NCBI GenBank assembly: GCA_021772025.1
Contig: JAETNT010000043.1
Location: 1 to 35,153, forward strand
Direction of reading: 5' to 3'
Origin: Enterocloster bolteae
GTDB taxonomy: Bacteria > Bacillota > Clostridia > Lachnospirales > Lachnospiraceae
DNA: 35,153 nucleotides
In this document: piece after piece, positions 17,254 to 24,835 of the stretch
Layout of the letters: the number at the start of each line of letters is the position of its first letter
Position numbering within the stretch: the first letter of the stretch is position 1
Position numbers and translations under genes: made by a program
The notes under the pieces: model-generated
Told to the model about the DNA's origin: nothing
Databases searched by the model: none
Seen by the model: only the letters and a program-made list of their open reading frames with translations

Positions 17254-17710
17254 TCTCCTTTTTACAATGCTGTTATTTTTAGTGTTTGTGTTGTGTGCTC
17301 TGTTTACGGTGCTTATCGGAGGAAAGGTATATGAAAATATCAACAGCCGTATCCAGGAAAACTATTCTGGTCAGGTGATCTTAAACTATGTGGCCAATAA
17401 AGTGAGACAGGGAGACCAGAGGGGAAGCGTGGCAGTAAAAACCATAGAGGATACCCCGGTGCTGGAGCTGTCCCAGGAAATTGAAGGAAGAAAATTTATA
17501 ACGTGGATTTATTATAAGGATGGGGCAGTCAGAGAACTATTTACCAATGAAGGAAGCGGGTTGGGGCTGAAGGACGGTCTGGAGATTGCAGAATGCCAGG
17601 GCCTGATATTTACCAAGGATGAGTCTGTCCTGGAAGTGCAGGTGACGGGATCCGCAGTTGGCAGCCTATTATTAAACATCAGAAGCGGAGGCGGAGGGGA
17701 TGAAGGATAA
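17216..17710 (+). CDS. DUF4860-type membrane-anchored pilus-operon protein
   Basis: The 164-residue protein begins KRQVQQKGQTVNLLFTMLLF, a basic tip and a single helix. An extracellular beta-rich domain follows. It resembles DUF4860 proteins that sit in Lachnospiraceae pilus-type clusters. Translation starts at TTG 17216, five bases after the strong AGGAGGGGAG (17201-17210). Starting further upstream would only read antisense-like residues from the overlapping gene. No Glu+5 prepilin motif is present. It overlaps the next gene by 11 bases. It is probably a filament minor subunit or periplasm-side assembly factor; no enzymatic motif is visible. Confidence 0.72.
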   Translation: MKRQVQQKGQTVNLLFTMLLFLVFVLCALFTVLIGGKVYENINSRIQENYSGQVILNYVANKVRQGDQRGSVAVKTIEDTPVLELSQEIEGRKFITWIYYKDGAVRELFTNEGSGLGLKDGLEIAECQGLIFTKDESVLEVQVTGSAVGSLLLNIRSGGGGDEG

Positions 17711-18119
17711 GCGTGATTCGGGAACTGCTATGTTTCTTATGGAGATGATAGTAGTGGTGTGTTTCTTTATTCTGTGCGCCAGCGTCTGCATCCTGGCATT
17801 TGTGAAAGCCAATGATTTAAGCCGTTTGTCTAAGGATACCAATTATGCGTCTCTGGCAGCGGAGAGTGTGGCCGAGATATGGAAAGCAGAGGATGCCGGG
17901 GGACTTGAAGTGCGGTTCCTTATGTCAAAAGACGGGGAATCAGGAGTCATCTATTGGGACGGCCGGTGGAATCCGGTGGAGGATGAGAAGGCGGCGGATT
18001 ACAGGGCCGAGATAGGCATGACAGGAGAAGGGCCGGTGAAAGAGGCGCAGATCCGAATCCGGCGCCTTAAGGACGATACGGAACTGTTTGAGCTGGACAC
18101 CAAGAAAATCGTCCGTTAG
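17700..18119 (+). CDS. Pilin-like protein with prepilin-type N-terminus
   Basis: The 139-residue protein has a short polar leader (MKDKRDSGTA) followed by MFLME and a hydrophobic helix. If cleaved after Ala10 it has Glu at mature position +5, as prepilin peptidases and pilin assembly prefer. It is the best prepilin match in the operon. The C-terminal domain is small and charged (GEGPVKEAQIRIRRL). It overlaps the upstream gene by 11 bases (GGAGGGGATG provides the ribosome site) and ends 28 bases before the next start. It is likely a minor (pseudo)pilin. Confidence 0.68.
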   Translation: MKDKRDSGTAMFLMEMIVVVCFFILCASVCILAFVKANDLSRLSKDTNYASLAAESVAEIWKAEDAGGLEVRFLMSKDGESGVIYWDGRWNPVEDEKAADYRAEIGMTGEGPVKEAQIRIRRLKDDTELFELDTKKIVR

Positions 18120-18147
18120 CAAAGCAGGCGCAGAAGGGAATCGAAAT

Positions 18148-18612
18148 ATGAATGAAAAACAACGGGGCGGGCGGGCGAATATCGGTACGTCGTCCCTGAT
18201 TTTAATATTTATTATTTTATGTCTGACAATTTTTGGACTTCTCTCTCTAAGCAGCGCAAGCAGTGATTGGAAGCTTGCCCGGAAGAATGCAGAGTCTGTC
18301 AAGGGATACTATAAAGCAGACGGCCAGGCAGTGGAATTCGTGGCTATGGTGGAGGAAGCGCTGTCACGCTGCAGTCAGGCGGATGATGAGGAAGAGTATC
18401 TGCGGCTGGCAAAAGAGGAACTGGGCAGTTTCTGCCAGGAAGAAACCGGCATTGTTCAGACAGATATAGAGATGCCGTACGGACAGATGCTCCATATAGA
18501 ATTAGAAATAGACCGGCAGGAGGAGTCCGGATATCGGATTCTGGCCTGGAAGGTATATCATTCTGTGGATTATGAGATTGATAGATCCATACCTGTGTGG
18601 ACCGGTGATTGA
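18148..18612 (+). CDS. Single-helix membrane protein of the pilus-type operon
   Basis: The 154-residue product has a polar leader (NEKQRGGRANIG), a hydrophobic helix (residues 15-33, SLILIFIILCLTIFGLLSL) and a Glu/Asp-rich helical domain. A beta-rich end follows, with YRILAWKVYHSVDYEID. It looks like a pilin-like subunit, but position +5 after Gly12 is Ile, not Glu. The ATG at 18148 is supported by GAAGGGA (18133-18139). pilT follows after 16 bases. I do not recognise a named family. Confidence 0.65.
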   Translation: MNEKQRGGRANIGTSSLILIFIILCLTIFGLLSLSSASSDWKLARKNAESVKGYYKADGQAVEFVAMVEEALSRCSQADDEEEYLRLAKEELGSFCQEETGIVQTDIEMPYGQMLHIELEIDRQEESGYRILAWKVYHSVDYEIDRSIPVWTGD

Positions 18613-18628
18613 TAAAGGAGATGCATGA

Positions 18629-19693
18629 ATGGATATTGTAGAAGTGCTCAGTATAGCAGTGGATAAGCAGGCATCGGATATCTTTTTGGTAGCAGGCATG
18701 CCCTTATCCTATAAAGTAGGAGGCCGTATTGAATACCAAAAAGAGGATAAGCTGTCTCCAGCTCAGATTGAAGACCTGGTAAAAGAATTGTATGGGGTGG
18801 CAGGAAACCGCAGTATGAAAAAGATCCTGGAGAAAGGCGATGATGATTTCTCCTTTGCCCTGCCGAAGCTGTCAAGGTTCCGCGCCAATGTGTTCCGGCA
18901 AAGGGGGTCTTTGGCCGCGATTATCCGTATTATTACGTTTAATCTTCCGGATTATGAACAACTCCATCTTCCGCGGACGATTATTGATGTGGCGAAGATG
19001 ACCAAAGGGATGGTGCTGGTGACAGGGCCTGCGGGAAGCGGAAAGAGTACTACATTGGCCTGTATTATCAATGAAATTAACCGAACAAGAAATGCCCATG
19101 TCATTACCTTGGAGGATCCAATAGAGTATCTTCACCGCCATGACAAAAGCGTGGTGTCTCAGAGGGAGATTGGAACCGATACGGAAAGCTATGTGTCCGG
19201 ACTTAGAGCTGCCTTAAGGCAGGCGCCGGATGTAATCCTTTTGGGAGAGATGAGGGACTATGAGACAATAAAGACCGCTATGACAGCTGCTGAGACAGGC
19301 CATCTGGTAATATCCACTCTCCATACCATAGGCGCGGCCAATACCATGGACCGTATTATAGACAGCTTTCCGCCGGAACAGCAGCAGCAGATCCGGGTGC
19401 AGTTATCCATGGTTATGGAAGGGGTTATCTCACAGCAGCTGATTCCTTCTTTAAAGGGCGGCGTCCATCCGGCATTTGAGATCATGTTCTTTAATAATGC
19501 CATCCGGAACATGATACGCGAATCCAAGATACATCAGATTGACAATGTGATCGCCACATCACAGAAGGAAGGGATGATATCCATGGATACCAGCCTGATC
19601 CAAATGTACCAGAAAGGGCTCATCTCCAAAGAGGATGCGATTATCCATAGCAACAACAGCGAACTGATGGAAAAAAAGATTGAAAGACTGTGA
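18629..19693 (+). CDS. pilT: Type IV pilus retraction-type ATPase PilT
   Basis: PilT is a hexameric cytosolic ATPase that powers pilus retraction. The 354-residue protein has the PAS-like N-terminal domain and Walker A GPAGSGKST (residues 133-141). The Asp box region is VITLEDPIEY and Walker B is VILLGEMRDYETI. The His box TGHLVISTLHT and the AIRNMIRE region that is characteristic of PilT and missing in PilB are also present. Length matches PilT (about 350), not PilB/GspE (about 550). AAAGGAG precedes the ATG. It closes the pilus-type operon. No extension ATPase is visible in the window. Confidence 0.92.
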   Translation: MDIVEVLSIAVDKQASDIFLVAGMPLSYKVGGRIEYQKEDKLSPAQIEDLVKELYGVAGNRSMKKILEKGDDDFSFALPKLSRFRANVFRQRGSLAAIIRIITFNLPDYEQLHLPRTIIDVAKMTKGMVLVTGPAGSGKSTTLACIINEINRTRNAHVITLEDPIEYLHRHDKSVVSQREIGTDTESYVSGLRAALRQAPDVILLGEMRDYETIKTAMTAAETGHLVISTLHTIGAANTMDRIIDSFPPEQQQQIRVQLSMVMEGVISQQLIPSLKGGVHPAFEIMFFNNAIRNMIRESKIHQIDNVIATSQKEGMISMDTSLIQMYQKGLISKEDAIIHSNNSELMEKKIERL

Positions 19694-19718
19694 TACTTCC
19701 GATATAAGACGCATCCGA

Positions 19719-19747
19719 TTGCCTTTTTTTGGATTCTATGGTACTAT
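19719..19747 (+). promoter_or_regulatory. Possible sigma-A promoter for the hemerythrin-receiver gene
   Basis: TTGCCT (19719-19724) and TACTAT (19742-19747) are separated by 17 bases. Both boxes match consensus only 4 of 6. It lies in the only gap (138 bp) between pilT and the next gene, about 85 bases before its start. The T-run within the spacer could also belong to weak pilT termination. Confidence 0.35.
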
Positions 19748-19831
19748 AGAAGGAAGGTCAGGGATCTGACAAAACGCGCCGCTGACGCGCTTTGCTCCTG
19801 AAGTCTAACTGCGGTGAAAGGGGAATATAAA

Positions 19832-21172
19832 ATGGATAATCAGCTGATATGGAAGGATGAGTTCAATATTGGGATAAAGATTATCGATGACGAGCATCAG
19901 AAGCTTTTTACAATTATCAACAGGCTTTTTGCTCTTAAGGAGGAAGAGGGGAAAAGCAAGAAGGCATGCCAGGAGGGAATTAAGTATTTTAAAGAGCATG
20001 CGCTGAAACATTTTGAGGCGGAAGAGAGCTATATGGAATTAATTGACTACGAAGAGCTTGATATGCACAGGCGCCTGCATAAAAGTTTTCGGGATAATAC
20101 TCTTCCGGCTTTGGAACGGGAATTAGAGCGGGAAGACTATTCTATGGTTGCGGTTGACCATTTTTTGGCAGTTTGCGCCGGATGGCTGATCGGACATACT
20201 CTTACTGAGGACAAGGCAATTGCCGGAGAAAAAAGAAGCAGATGGGTGGATCTTCTTCCGGAAGAAGAACTCGAAGCCATGAAAAAGGTGATTATTAAGC
20301 TTTTGAAGGACATGTTCCAGTTGAAGGCCCAGGTAATCAGCGATTCCTACGGCGGAGAAAAGTTCGGGAAAGGCGTTTACTATCGCTTGGTTTATGGCAG
20401 GGAACAAGATGATAAGAAATGGGAGATTCTTTTAGTTTTTGAGGATCGGATCCTTCTCAACACGGTTGGGAAACTAATGGGAGTGAAATCGGATAAGCTT
20501 GATATTATGCTGCTTAATGCGGCGAGATACACGGCATGCCAATTTGTAAAACGGGTGATGAATTATTATCCGTCTATCAGAGCCTATGAGATGACAGAGG
20601 AAAATCTTCTGACTTATGAGCAGTTCCAGGAGATTTTCGAGAAGAAGCAGCCTCAGGTAAGCCTGCTGTTTGACACAAATGAGGGATATTTTTCCTATTG
20701 TGTGATTGCCCCCCATCTTCTGGAAAGCGGTATTGGGACTCCCCTGGATGCCTCCAATGTTCTGGAGGAGGTTGAAAGGTACCTTATGGAGAAGGAGAAG
20801 CAGGGAAGGAAAAAGATTCTTTTAGTGGATGATTCCAGTACGATACGGCAGGGAATGAAGCGGGTGTTGGCAGAAAGCTATGATGTTTCGGAGGTCAGCT
20901 CAGGAGCGTCGGCAATTCGAGCCATTACTTTGGAGAAGCCGGATTTGATACTGCTGGATTATGAAATGCCGGTTTGTGACGGAAGCCACGTGTTGGAAAT
21001 GCTTCGTTCTGAAAAAGAATTTTCAGATATCCCGGTTATTTTCCTGACTTCCAAAAGTGATCAGGAAAGTGTGAAAAAGGTCTTGTCTTTAAAGGCGGAC
21101 GGATATTTGTTAAAATATTTGAGACCTATGGATATCAAACAAAGGATTGATGATTTCTTTAAAGGGAAATAA
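19832..21172 (+). CDS. Bacteriohemerythrin - CheX-like - response regulator receiver fusion
   Basis: The 446-residue soluble protein has three parts. Residues 1-130 form a hemerythrin domain whose diiron ligands are all recognisable: His in DDEHQKLF, His and Glu in KHFEAEESYM, two His in MHRRLH, and His/Asp in LIGHTLTED. Such domains bind O2 or sense iron/oxygen. Residues 150-315 have the size and pattern of a CheX/CheC-like domain (an uncertain call). Residues 325-446 are a receiver domain with LLVDDSS, phospho-acceptor Asp376 (LILLDYEMP) and FLTSKSD. The ATG at 19832 has AAAGGGG eight bases upstream. Following pilT, it is a plausible oxygen-dependent input to motility or adhesion. Confidence 0.85.
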   Translation: MDNQLIWKDEFNIGIKIIDDEHQKLFTIINRLFALKEEEGKSKKACQEGIKYFKEHALKHFEAEESYMELIDYEELDMHRRLHKSFRDNTLPALERELEREDYSMVAVDHFLAVCAGWLIGHTLTEDKAIAGEKRSRWVDLLPEEELEAMKKVIIKLLKDMFQLKAQVISDSYGGEKFGKGVYYRLVYGREQDDKKWEILLVFEDRILLNTVGKLMGVKSDKLDIMLLNAARYTACQFVKRVMNYYPSIRAYEMTEENLLTYEQFQEIFEKKQPQVSLLFDTNEGYFSYCVIAPHLLESGIGTPLDASNVLEEVERYLMEKEKQGRKKILLVDDSSTIRQGMKRVLAESYDVSEVSSGASAIRAITLEKPDLILLDYEMPVCDGSHVLEMLRSEKEFSDIPVIFLTSKSDQESVKKVLSLKADGYLLKYLRPMDIKQRIDDFFKGK

Positions 21173-21230
21173 GCTTAAGATTTATAGAGTGAATCAGACA
21201 GCAAAAGGGCTTTGAAAGGAGATTATAGAA

Positions 21231-22775
21231 ATGGGCAAGAAACCAACTGTATTAATGATTCTGGACGGCTACGGTTTAAATGACAACTGCAGCCATAACG
21301 CGGTCTGCGAGGCAAAAACTCCGGTTATGGATCAGCTGATGAAGCAGTATCCTTTTGTAAAAGGCAACGCCAGCGGCATGGCAGTAGGACTTCCTGACGG
21401 TCAGATGGGAAATTCTGAGGTAGGCCATTTAAATATGGGGGCAGGCCGCATTGTATATCAGGAGCTGACCCGTATTACCAAGTCCATCCAAGACGGTGAT
21501 TTTTTTGATATTCCTGCATTTAAGGAGGCAGTTGCAAACTGTAAGAAATACGATTCTTCCCTTCACATGTACGGGTTGGTTTCTGACGGCGGCGTGCACA
21601 GCCACATTACCCACATCTACGGCCTTCTGGAATTGGCTAAGAGAGAGGGCCTTGAGAAAGTTTATGTACACTGCTTCCTGGACGGACGGGACACCCCGCC
21701 GGCATCCGGCAAGGATTTTGTTGCCCAGCTGGAAGCAAAGATGGCGGAAATCGGGGTAGGTAAGGTTGCCACGGTAGCTGGCCGTTACTATGCAATGGAT
21801 CGGGATAAGAACTGGGATCGGGTGCAGAAGGCTTACGTAGCACTGACCAAGGGCCAGGGGGTTCCCGCTGATTCCGCAACCGGCGGAATTCAGGCTTCCT
21901 ACGATCAGGAGAAGTACGATGAGTTTGTAATGCCTATGGTTGTTATGGAGAACGGCGCTCCGGTAGCTACCATTAAAGATCATGATTCTATTATCTTTTA
22001 TAATTTCCGTCCTGACAGGGCAAGGGAGATCACCCGTGCATTCTGTGACAATGATTTTGCGGGATTTGAGAGAGAGAAGAAGCTGGATTTAGTATACGTT
22101 TGCTTTACCGACTACGATGAGACCATTGCCAATAAGCTGGTTGCTTTCCACAAAGAGAGCATTACCAACACCTTTGGCGAATTCCTGGCAGCCAACCATA
22201 TGACCCAGGCCAGAATTGCAGAGACCGAGAAGTATGCCCATGTTACCTTCTTCTTTAACGGCGGCATTGAAGAACCCAATGAGGGCGAGGATCGGATTCT
22301 GGTAAATTCTCCGAAAGAGGTTGCCACCTACGACTTAAAGCCGGAGATGAGCGCTCCTGAAGTCTGCAGTAAGCTGGTTGAGGCTATTAAATCCGGTAAA
22401 TATGACGTTATTATCATCAACTTTGCAAATCCGGATATGGTTGGCCACACCGGTGTTGAAGAGGCGGCTGTCAAGGCTATCGAGACGGTTGACGTATGTG
22501 TTGGACAGGCCGTAGACGCGGTAAAAGAGATGGGCGGCGTTATGTTTATCTGCGCTGATCACGGCAATGCGGAACAGCTGGTAGACTACAGTACCGGGGA
22601 GCCCTGGACTGCACATACTACGAACCCGGTGCCCTTTATTCTGGTTAATGCCGATCCGTCTTACAAGCTTAGAGAAGGCGGATGCCTGGCGGATATTGCC
22701 CCCACTCTCATTGAACTGATGGGAATGGAGCAGCCTGAAGAAATGACCGGAAAGTCCCTGCTGGTGAGAGAATAA
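21231..22775 (+). CDS. gpmI: 2,3-bisphosphoglycerate-independent phosphoglycerate mutase
   Basis: GpmI interconverts 3- and 2-phosphoglycerate in glycolysis, using two Mn ions and a phosphoserine intermediate. The 514-residue length is standard. MILDGYG near residue 9 supplies the first metal ligand (Asp12), and the catalytic serine is Ser62 in PDGQMGNSEVGHLNMGAGR. Later metal-binding segments FICADHGNAEQ and WTAHTTNPVPF are intact. The ATG follows AAAGGAG. It appears to be a single-gene unit, since a large hairpin lies directly downstream. Codon use is more C/G-ending than the neighbouring accessory genes, as expected for a highly expressed glycolytic gene. Confidence 0.97.
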   Translation: MGKKPTVLMILDGYGLNDNCSHNAVCEAKTPVMDQLMKQYPFVKGNASGMAVGLPDGQMGNSEVGHLNMGAGRIVYQELTRITKSIQDGDFFDIPAFKEAVANCKKYDSSLHMYGLVSDGGVHSHITHIYGLLELAKREGLEKVYVHCFLDGRDTPPASGKDFVAQLEAKMAEIGVGKVATVAGRYYAMDRDKNWDRVQKAYVALTKGQGVPADSATGGIQASYDQEKYDEFVMPMVVMENGAPVATIKDHDSIIFYNFRPDRAREITRAFCDNDFAGFEREKKLDLVYVCFTDYDETIANKLVAFHKESITNTFGEFLAANHMTQARIAETEKYAHVTFFFNGGIEEPNEGEDRILVNSPKEVATYDLKPEMSAPEVCSKLVEAIKSGKYDVIIINFANPDMVGHTGVEEAAVKAIETVDVCVGQAVDAVKEMGGVMFICADHGNAEQLVDYSTGEPWTAHTTNPVPFILVNADPSYKLREGGCLADIAPTLIELMGMEQPEEMTGKSLLVRE

Positions 22776-22794
22776 GGGATTCCGGATTTATAAA

Positions 22795-22867
22795 GGAGAT
22801 GTCGCAAAATGAAATAGGACGGCTTTCTGCTGCCGCTGTCCGACTGGTTTTATTTTGCGGCATCTCC
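22795..22867 (+). terminator. Large hairpin terminator after gpmI
   Basis: The 20-base arms 22795-22814 (GGAGATGTCGCAAAATGAAA) and 22848-22867 pair completely if two G-U wobbles are allowed. The 33-base loop holds a second small stem, GGAC/GTCC. CTTTTG follows. It is placed 20 bases after the gpmI stop. It resembles dispersed intergenic hairpins of clostridia and may be repeated elsewhere in the genome. Confidence 0.75.
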
Positions 22868-22894
22868 CTTTTGTGATAAAAAATATTTGTATTA

Positions 22895-22923
22895 TTGCCG
22901 TTCATTTGTTATATTAATAATAT
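22895..22923 (+). promoter_or_regulatory. Probable promoter of the DUF3990/DUF3791 pair
   Basis: TTGCCG (22895-22900) is separated by 17 bases from TAATAT (22918-22923), in an AT-rich gap just after the gpmI terminator. The start codon is about 40 bases downstream. Confidence 0.45.
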
Positions 22924-22964
22924 CTTTTATTTTGATTTTTTAGAAAGAAGAGCTGATACATATT

Positions 22965-23438
22965 ATGATCCTCTATCATGCAAGTAAAGTAAGTGTTGAA
23001 TTTCCTGAGATACGGAAAACGAGATATACAAAAGATTTTTCGTGGGGATTTTATTGCACTAAAGATCTGGAACAGGCAATGCGGTGGGCCAATCGCGGAG
23101 AGGGAGAGCCAGTCATTAACTATTATTTTTATAAACCTATTGCCGGATTATCTGTTTTAAAATTTGAACAAATGACGGATGAATGGCTTGACTTTATTGC
23201 AAAATGCAGAAGCGGGGAAACCCACTCATATGACATTGTAGAAGGACCAATGGCAAATGATACAATATGGAATTATGTAAATGATTTTCTCGCGGGAAGG
23301 ATAAGCCGAAAACAGTTTTGGGTGTTGGCAGAATTTCGATATCCGACACATCAGATTAGTTTTCATACATTATCGGCTTTAAATTGTTTAATTTATGACA
23401 GGAGCGAAATTATTTATGACAGAAAGAGAAAAGAATGA
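22965..23438 (+). CDS. DUF3990 family protein (ADP-ribosyltransferase-like fold suspected)
   Basis: The 157-residue protein begins MILYHASKVSVEFPEI, with a later TKDFSWGFYCTKDLEQAMRWA block. These are the typical YHxS and GxGFY(C/T)T segments of DUF3990. DUF3990 has been grouped with ADP-ribosyltransferase folds, in which a YH..S then G.YxT pattern lines an NAD site. Here those elements are His5, Ser7 and the GFYCTKD motif. No signal peptide or membrane segment is seen. It overlaps the following DUF3791 gene by 23 bases, a recurring pair in Lachnospiraceae. The biological role is unknown. A toxin, or a modifier of a cellular target, is a hypothesis only. The ribosome site (AAGAAGAG) is weak. 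Confidence 0.75.
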   Translation: MILYHASKVSVEFPEIRKTRYTKDFSWGFYCTKDLEQAMRWANRGEGEPVINYYFYKPIAGLSVLKFEQMTDEWLDFIAKCRSGETHSYDIVEGPMANDTIWNYVNDFLAGRISRKQFWVLAEFRYPTHQISFHTLSALNCLIYDRSEIIYDRKRKE

Positions 23439-23859
23439 CTATTTCTATGTGTGTTCGCTGATTGAATATATTGGACGCGAGACGAAAAATAAGCGTGGCT
23501 TTATTACCGCAAAATTGGGGAAAGACGGCGTGGAAAAGCTTTTGCAGGATGCAGAAGTAAATCATTGTCTTTCCTTTGAGCAGGTAAGCGACGAGGTAAT
23601 CCAACAGTATGGAATCCCGGATGGAGATTTTGATACGATTTCAGAATGTAAGTATACAATTCCGAGTTTTATGGATATTGGAAAACTGTACAGCATTATG
23701 ATCGAGGATTGTGCGGAGCCGGGGAAAGAGATCGATGAATTGTTAAAAATTTTATCGTCCTTTATCAGTGATAAGATTTCTGATTTCCAAACAGATGTTT
23801 ATTATCAAAATCCCAGCTATCTGGAATGTTCCTATGAGGCGGGATTTTTATTAGATTAA
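23416..23859 (+). CDS. DUF3791-type protein paired with DUF3990
   Basis: The 147-residue acidic protein starts MTEREKNDYFYVCSLIEYIG. This matches the N-terminal helix region of DUF3791 proteins, followed by the RGFITAKLGKDGVEKLLQDA segment. The C-terminal half (from about residue 77) is an additional helical region, longer than the usual 70-80 residue DUF3791. The ATG at 23416 is chosen because CAGGAGCG lies 11 bases upstream; the ATG at 23395 lacks a ribosome site. It overlaps the DUF3990 gene and is translationally coupled to it. It could be the partner or neutralising protein of DUF3990; that is inference from pairing. Confidence 0.7.
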   Translation: MTEREKNDYFYVCSLIEYIGRETKNKRGFITAKLGKDGVEKLLQDAEVNHCLSFEQVSDEVIQQYGIPDGDFDTISECKYTIPSFMDIGKLYSIMIEDCAEPGKEIDELLKILSSFISDKISDFQTDVYYQNPSYLECSYEAGFLLD

Positions 23860-23864
23860 GCCGC

Positions 23865-24332
23865 CTAAATTTCATCCAGGATCTGACCGATATCTCCATT
23901 TATGCAGATTGACTGCTCGTGAATTTCTTTGGGTGCAAAGGCCTGCCCAGCGTTGATGCAGGCATACGCCGCTTTCGGATTTTTTGCCGTCATCTGCCAA
24001 AAAGGATATTTGATAATCCCGGGAGTATTGCCACAAACCATAATCTCCCTGGGTATAAAACAATCTTTTTTTGTCAAATCCGGCTTTCTGAAAGCAGTGA
24101 TCGACATTGGTCGTAAGTACGAAATAGTCTTTTCCCCTAATGACTTCCAACAATTTCCGGTAAACCGGCTTTGGCGCGTCTACATAGCGATTATAGTAAA
24201 GCCGGCGGCTGAGGAAAGGCCGGAGCCTGCGCCGATCAGCACTGCGTCCGCCTGTTTTTGTGATTCCTTTCGCCGTATTTCCTCCTGCAAATATTCATCC
24301 TGAATGTTCCCAAATTGTTCTCCGGCCTCTTT
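23865..24332 (-). pseudogene. Relic of a SirTM-type sirtuin (Sir2 family), two internal deletions
   Basis: Three collinear minus-strand pieces match one Sir2-family protein. The N-terminal NAD-binding piece (about 24332-24195) contains ADAVLIGAGSGLSSAAGFT. The middle piece (about 24195-24030) contains DAPKPVYRKLLEVI, YFVLTTNVDHCFQKAGF and LFYTQGDYGLWQ. The C-terminal piece (about 24030-23865) contains NTPGIIKYPFWQMTAKNP and QSICINGDIGQILDEI. Each junction changes frame. The sequence expected between the first two pieces is missing, as is the stretch holding the four-Cys zinc ribbon between the last two. The sequence resembles macrodomain-linked SirTM enzymes that act on protein ADP-ribosylation. 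It cannot encode an active enzyme. An open stretch just upstream (24418-24333, ending FPAEKESGK and TAA) may be the tail of another lost gene. Confidence 0.85.
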
Positions 24333-24412
24333 TTATTTGCCGCTTTCTTTTTCTGCCGGGAACCGCTTGATTTTCCTTCCTGATGATTTTGTAATAGAAT
24401 CATAGAGCCATT

Positions 24413-24443
24413 TTGTAAAGTAAGTACAATATTGTGCTATAGT
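24413..24443 (+). promoter_or_regulatory. hxlR promoter region with palindromic operator
   Basis: AGTACAATATTGTGCT (24423-24438) is a 16-bp palindrome with one mismatched pair. It lies between TTGTAA (24413-24418) and TATAGT (24438-24443), a promoter-like pair with a long 19-base spacer. HxlR dimers bind such sites, so the gene probably represses itself. Confidence 0.5.
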
Positions 24444-24477
24444 TACCGGTTAGATACTGTAAAAGGGGGTGTATTAC

Positions 24478-24825
24478 ATGGAAACTGTAAAAAAGATTGC
24501 CGATGAACCGGTAGAGACACTGCCGGAGTGCCCGGTGGAGACAACCTTGTCCCTAATCAGCAATAAATGGAAGGTGTTGATTCTACGGGATTTATTGCCT
24601 GGAACAAAACGTTTCGGAGAACTAAAAAAGTCTATCGGACACGTGACACAAAAAGTTTTGACTGCACAACTTCGACAAATGGAAGAAAGCGGTTTGATTA
24701 TTCGCACTGTTTATCCGGAGGTTCCTCCTCATGTAGAATATACGCTGACGGAACTGGGATACAGCCTGAAGCCCATTTTGGATGCCATGTATCATTGGGG
24801 CCAGGATTACAAAGCAAAGAAATAA
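24478..24825 (+). CDS. HxlR-family winged-helix transcriptional regulator
   Basis: The 115-residue protein has the HxlR pattern: Cys at the start of the domain (PECPVETTL), then LISNKWKVLILRDLLPG, then RFGELKKSIGHVTQKVLTAQLRQMEESGLI. The wing region is VEYTLTELGYSLKPIL. Family members often sense reactive electrophiles or oxidants through the conserved N-terminal Cys (Cys18 here) and control an adjacent oxidoreductase. No oxidoreductase is intact nearby; the neighbouring minus-strand region is decayed. The ATG at 24478 has AAGGGGGTG six bases upstream. A palindromic site lies in its own promoter, indicating autoregulation. Confidence 0.9.
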   Translation: METVKKIADEPVETLPECPVETTLSLISNKWKVLILRDLLPGTKRFGELKKSIGHVTQKVLTAQLRQMEESGLIIRTVYPEVPPHVEYTLTELGYSLKPILDAMYHWGQDYKAKK

Positions 24826-24835
24826 AGAGGAGCTC

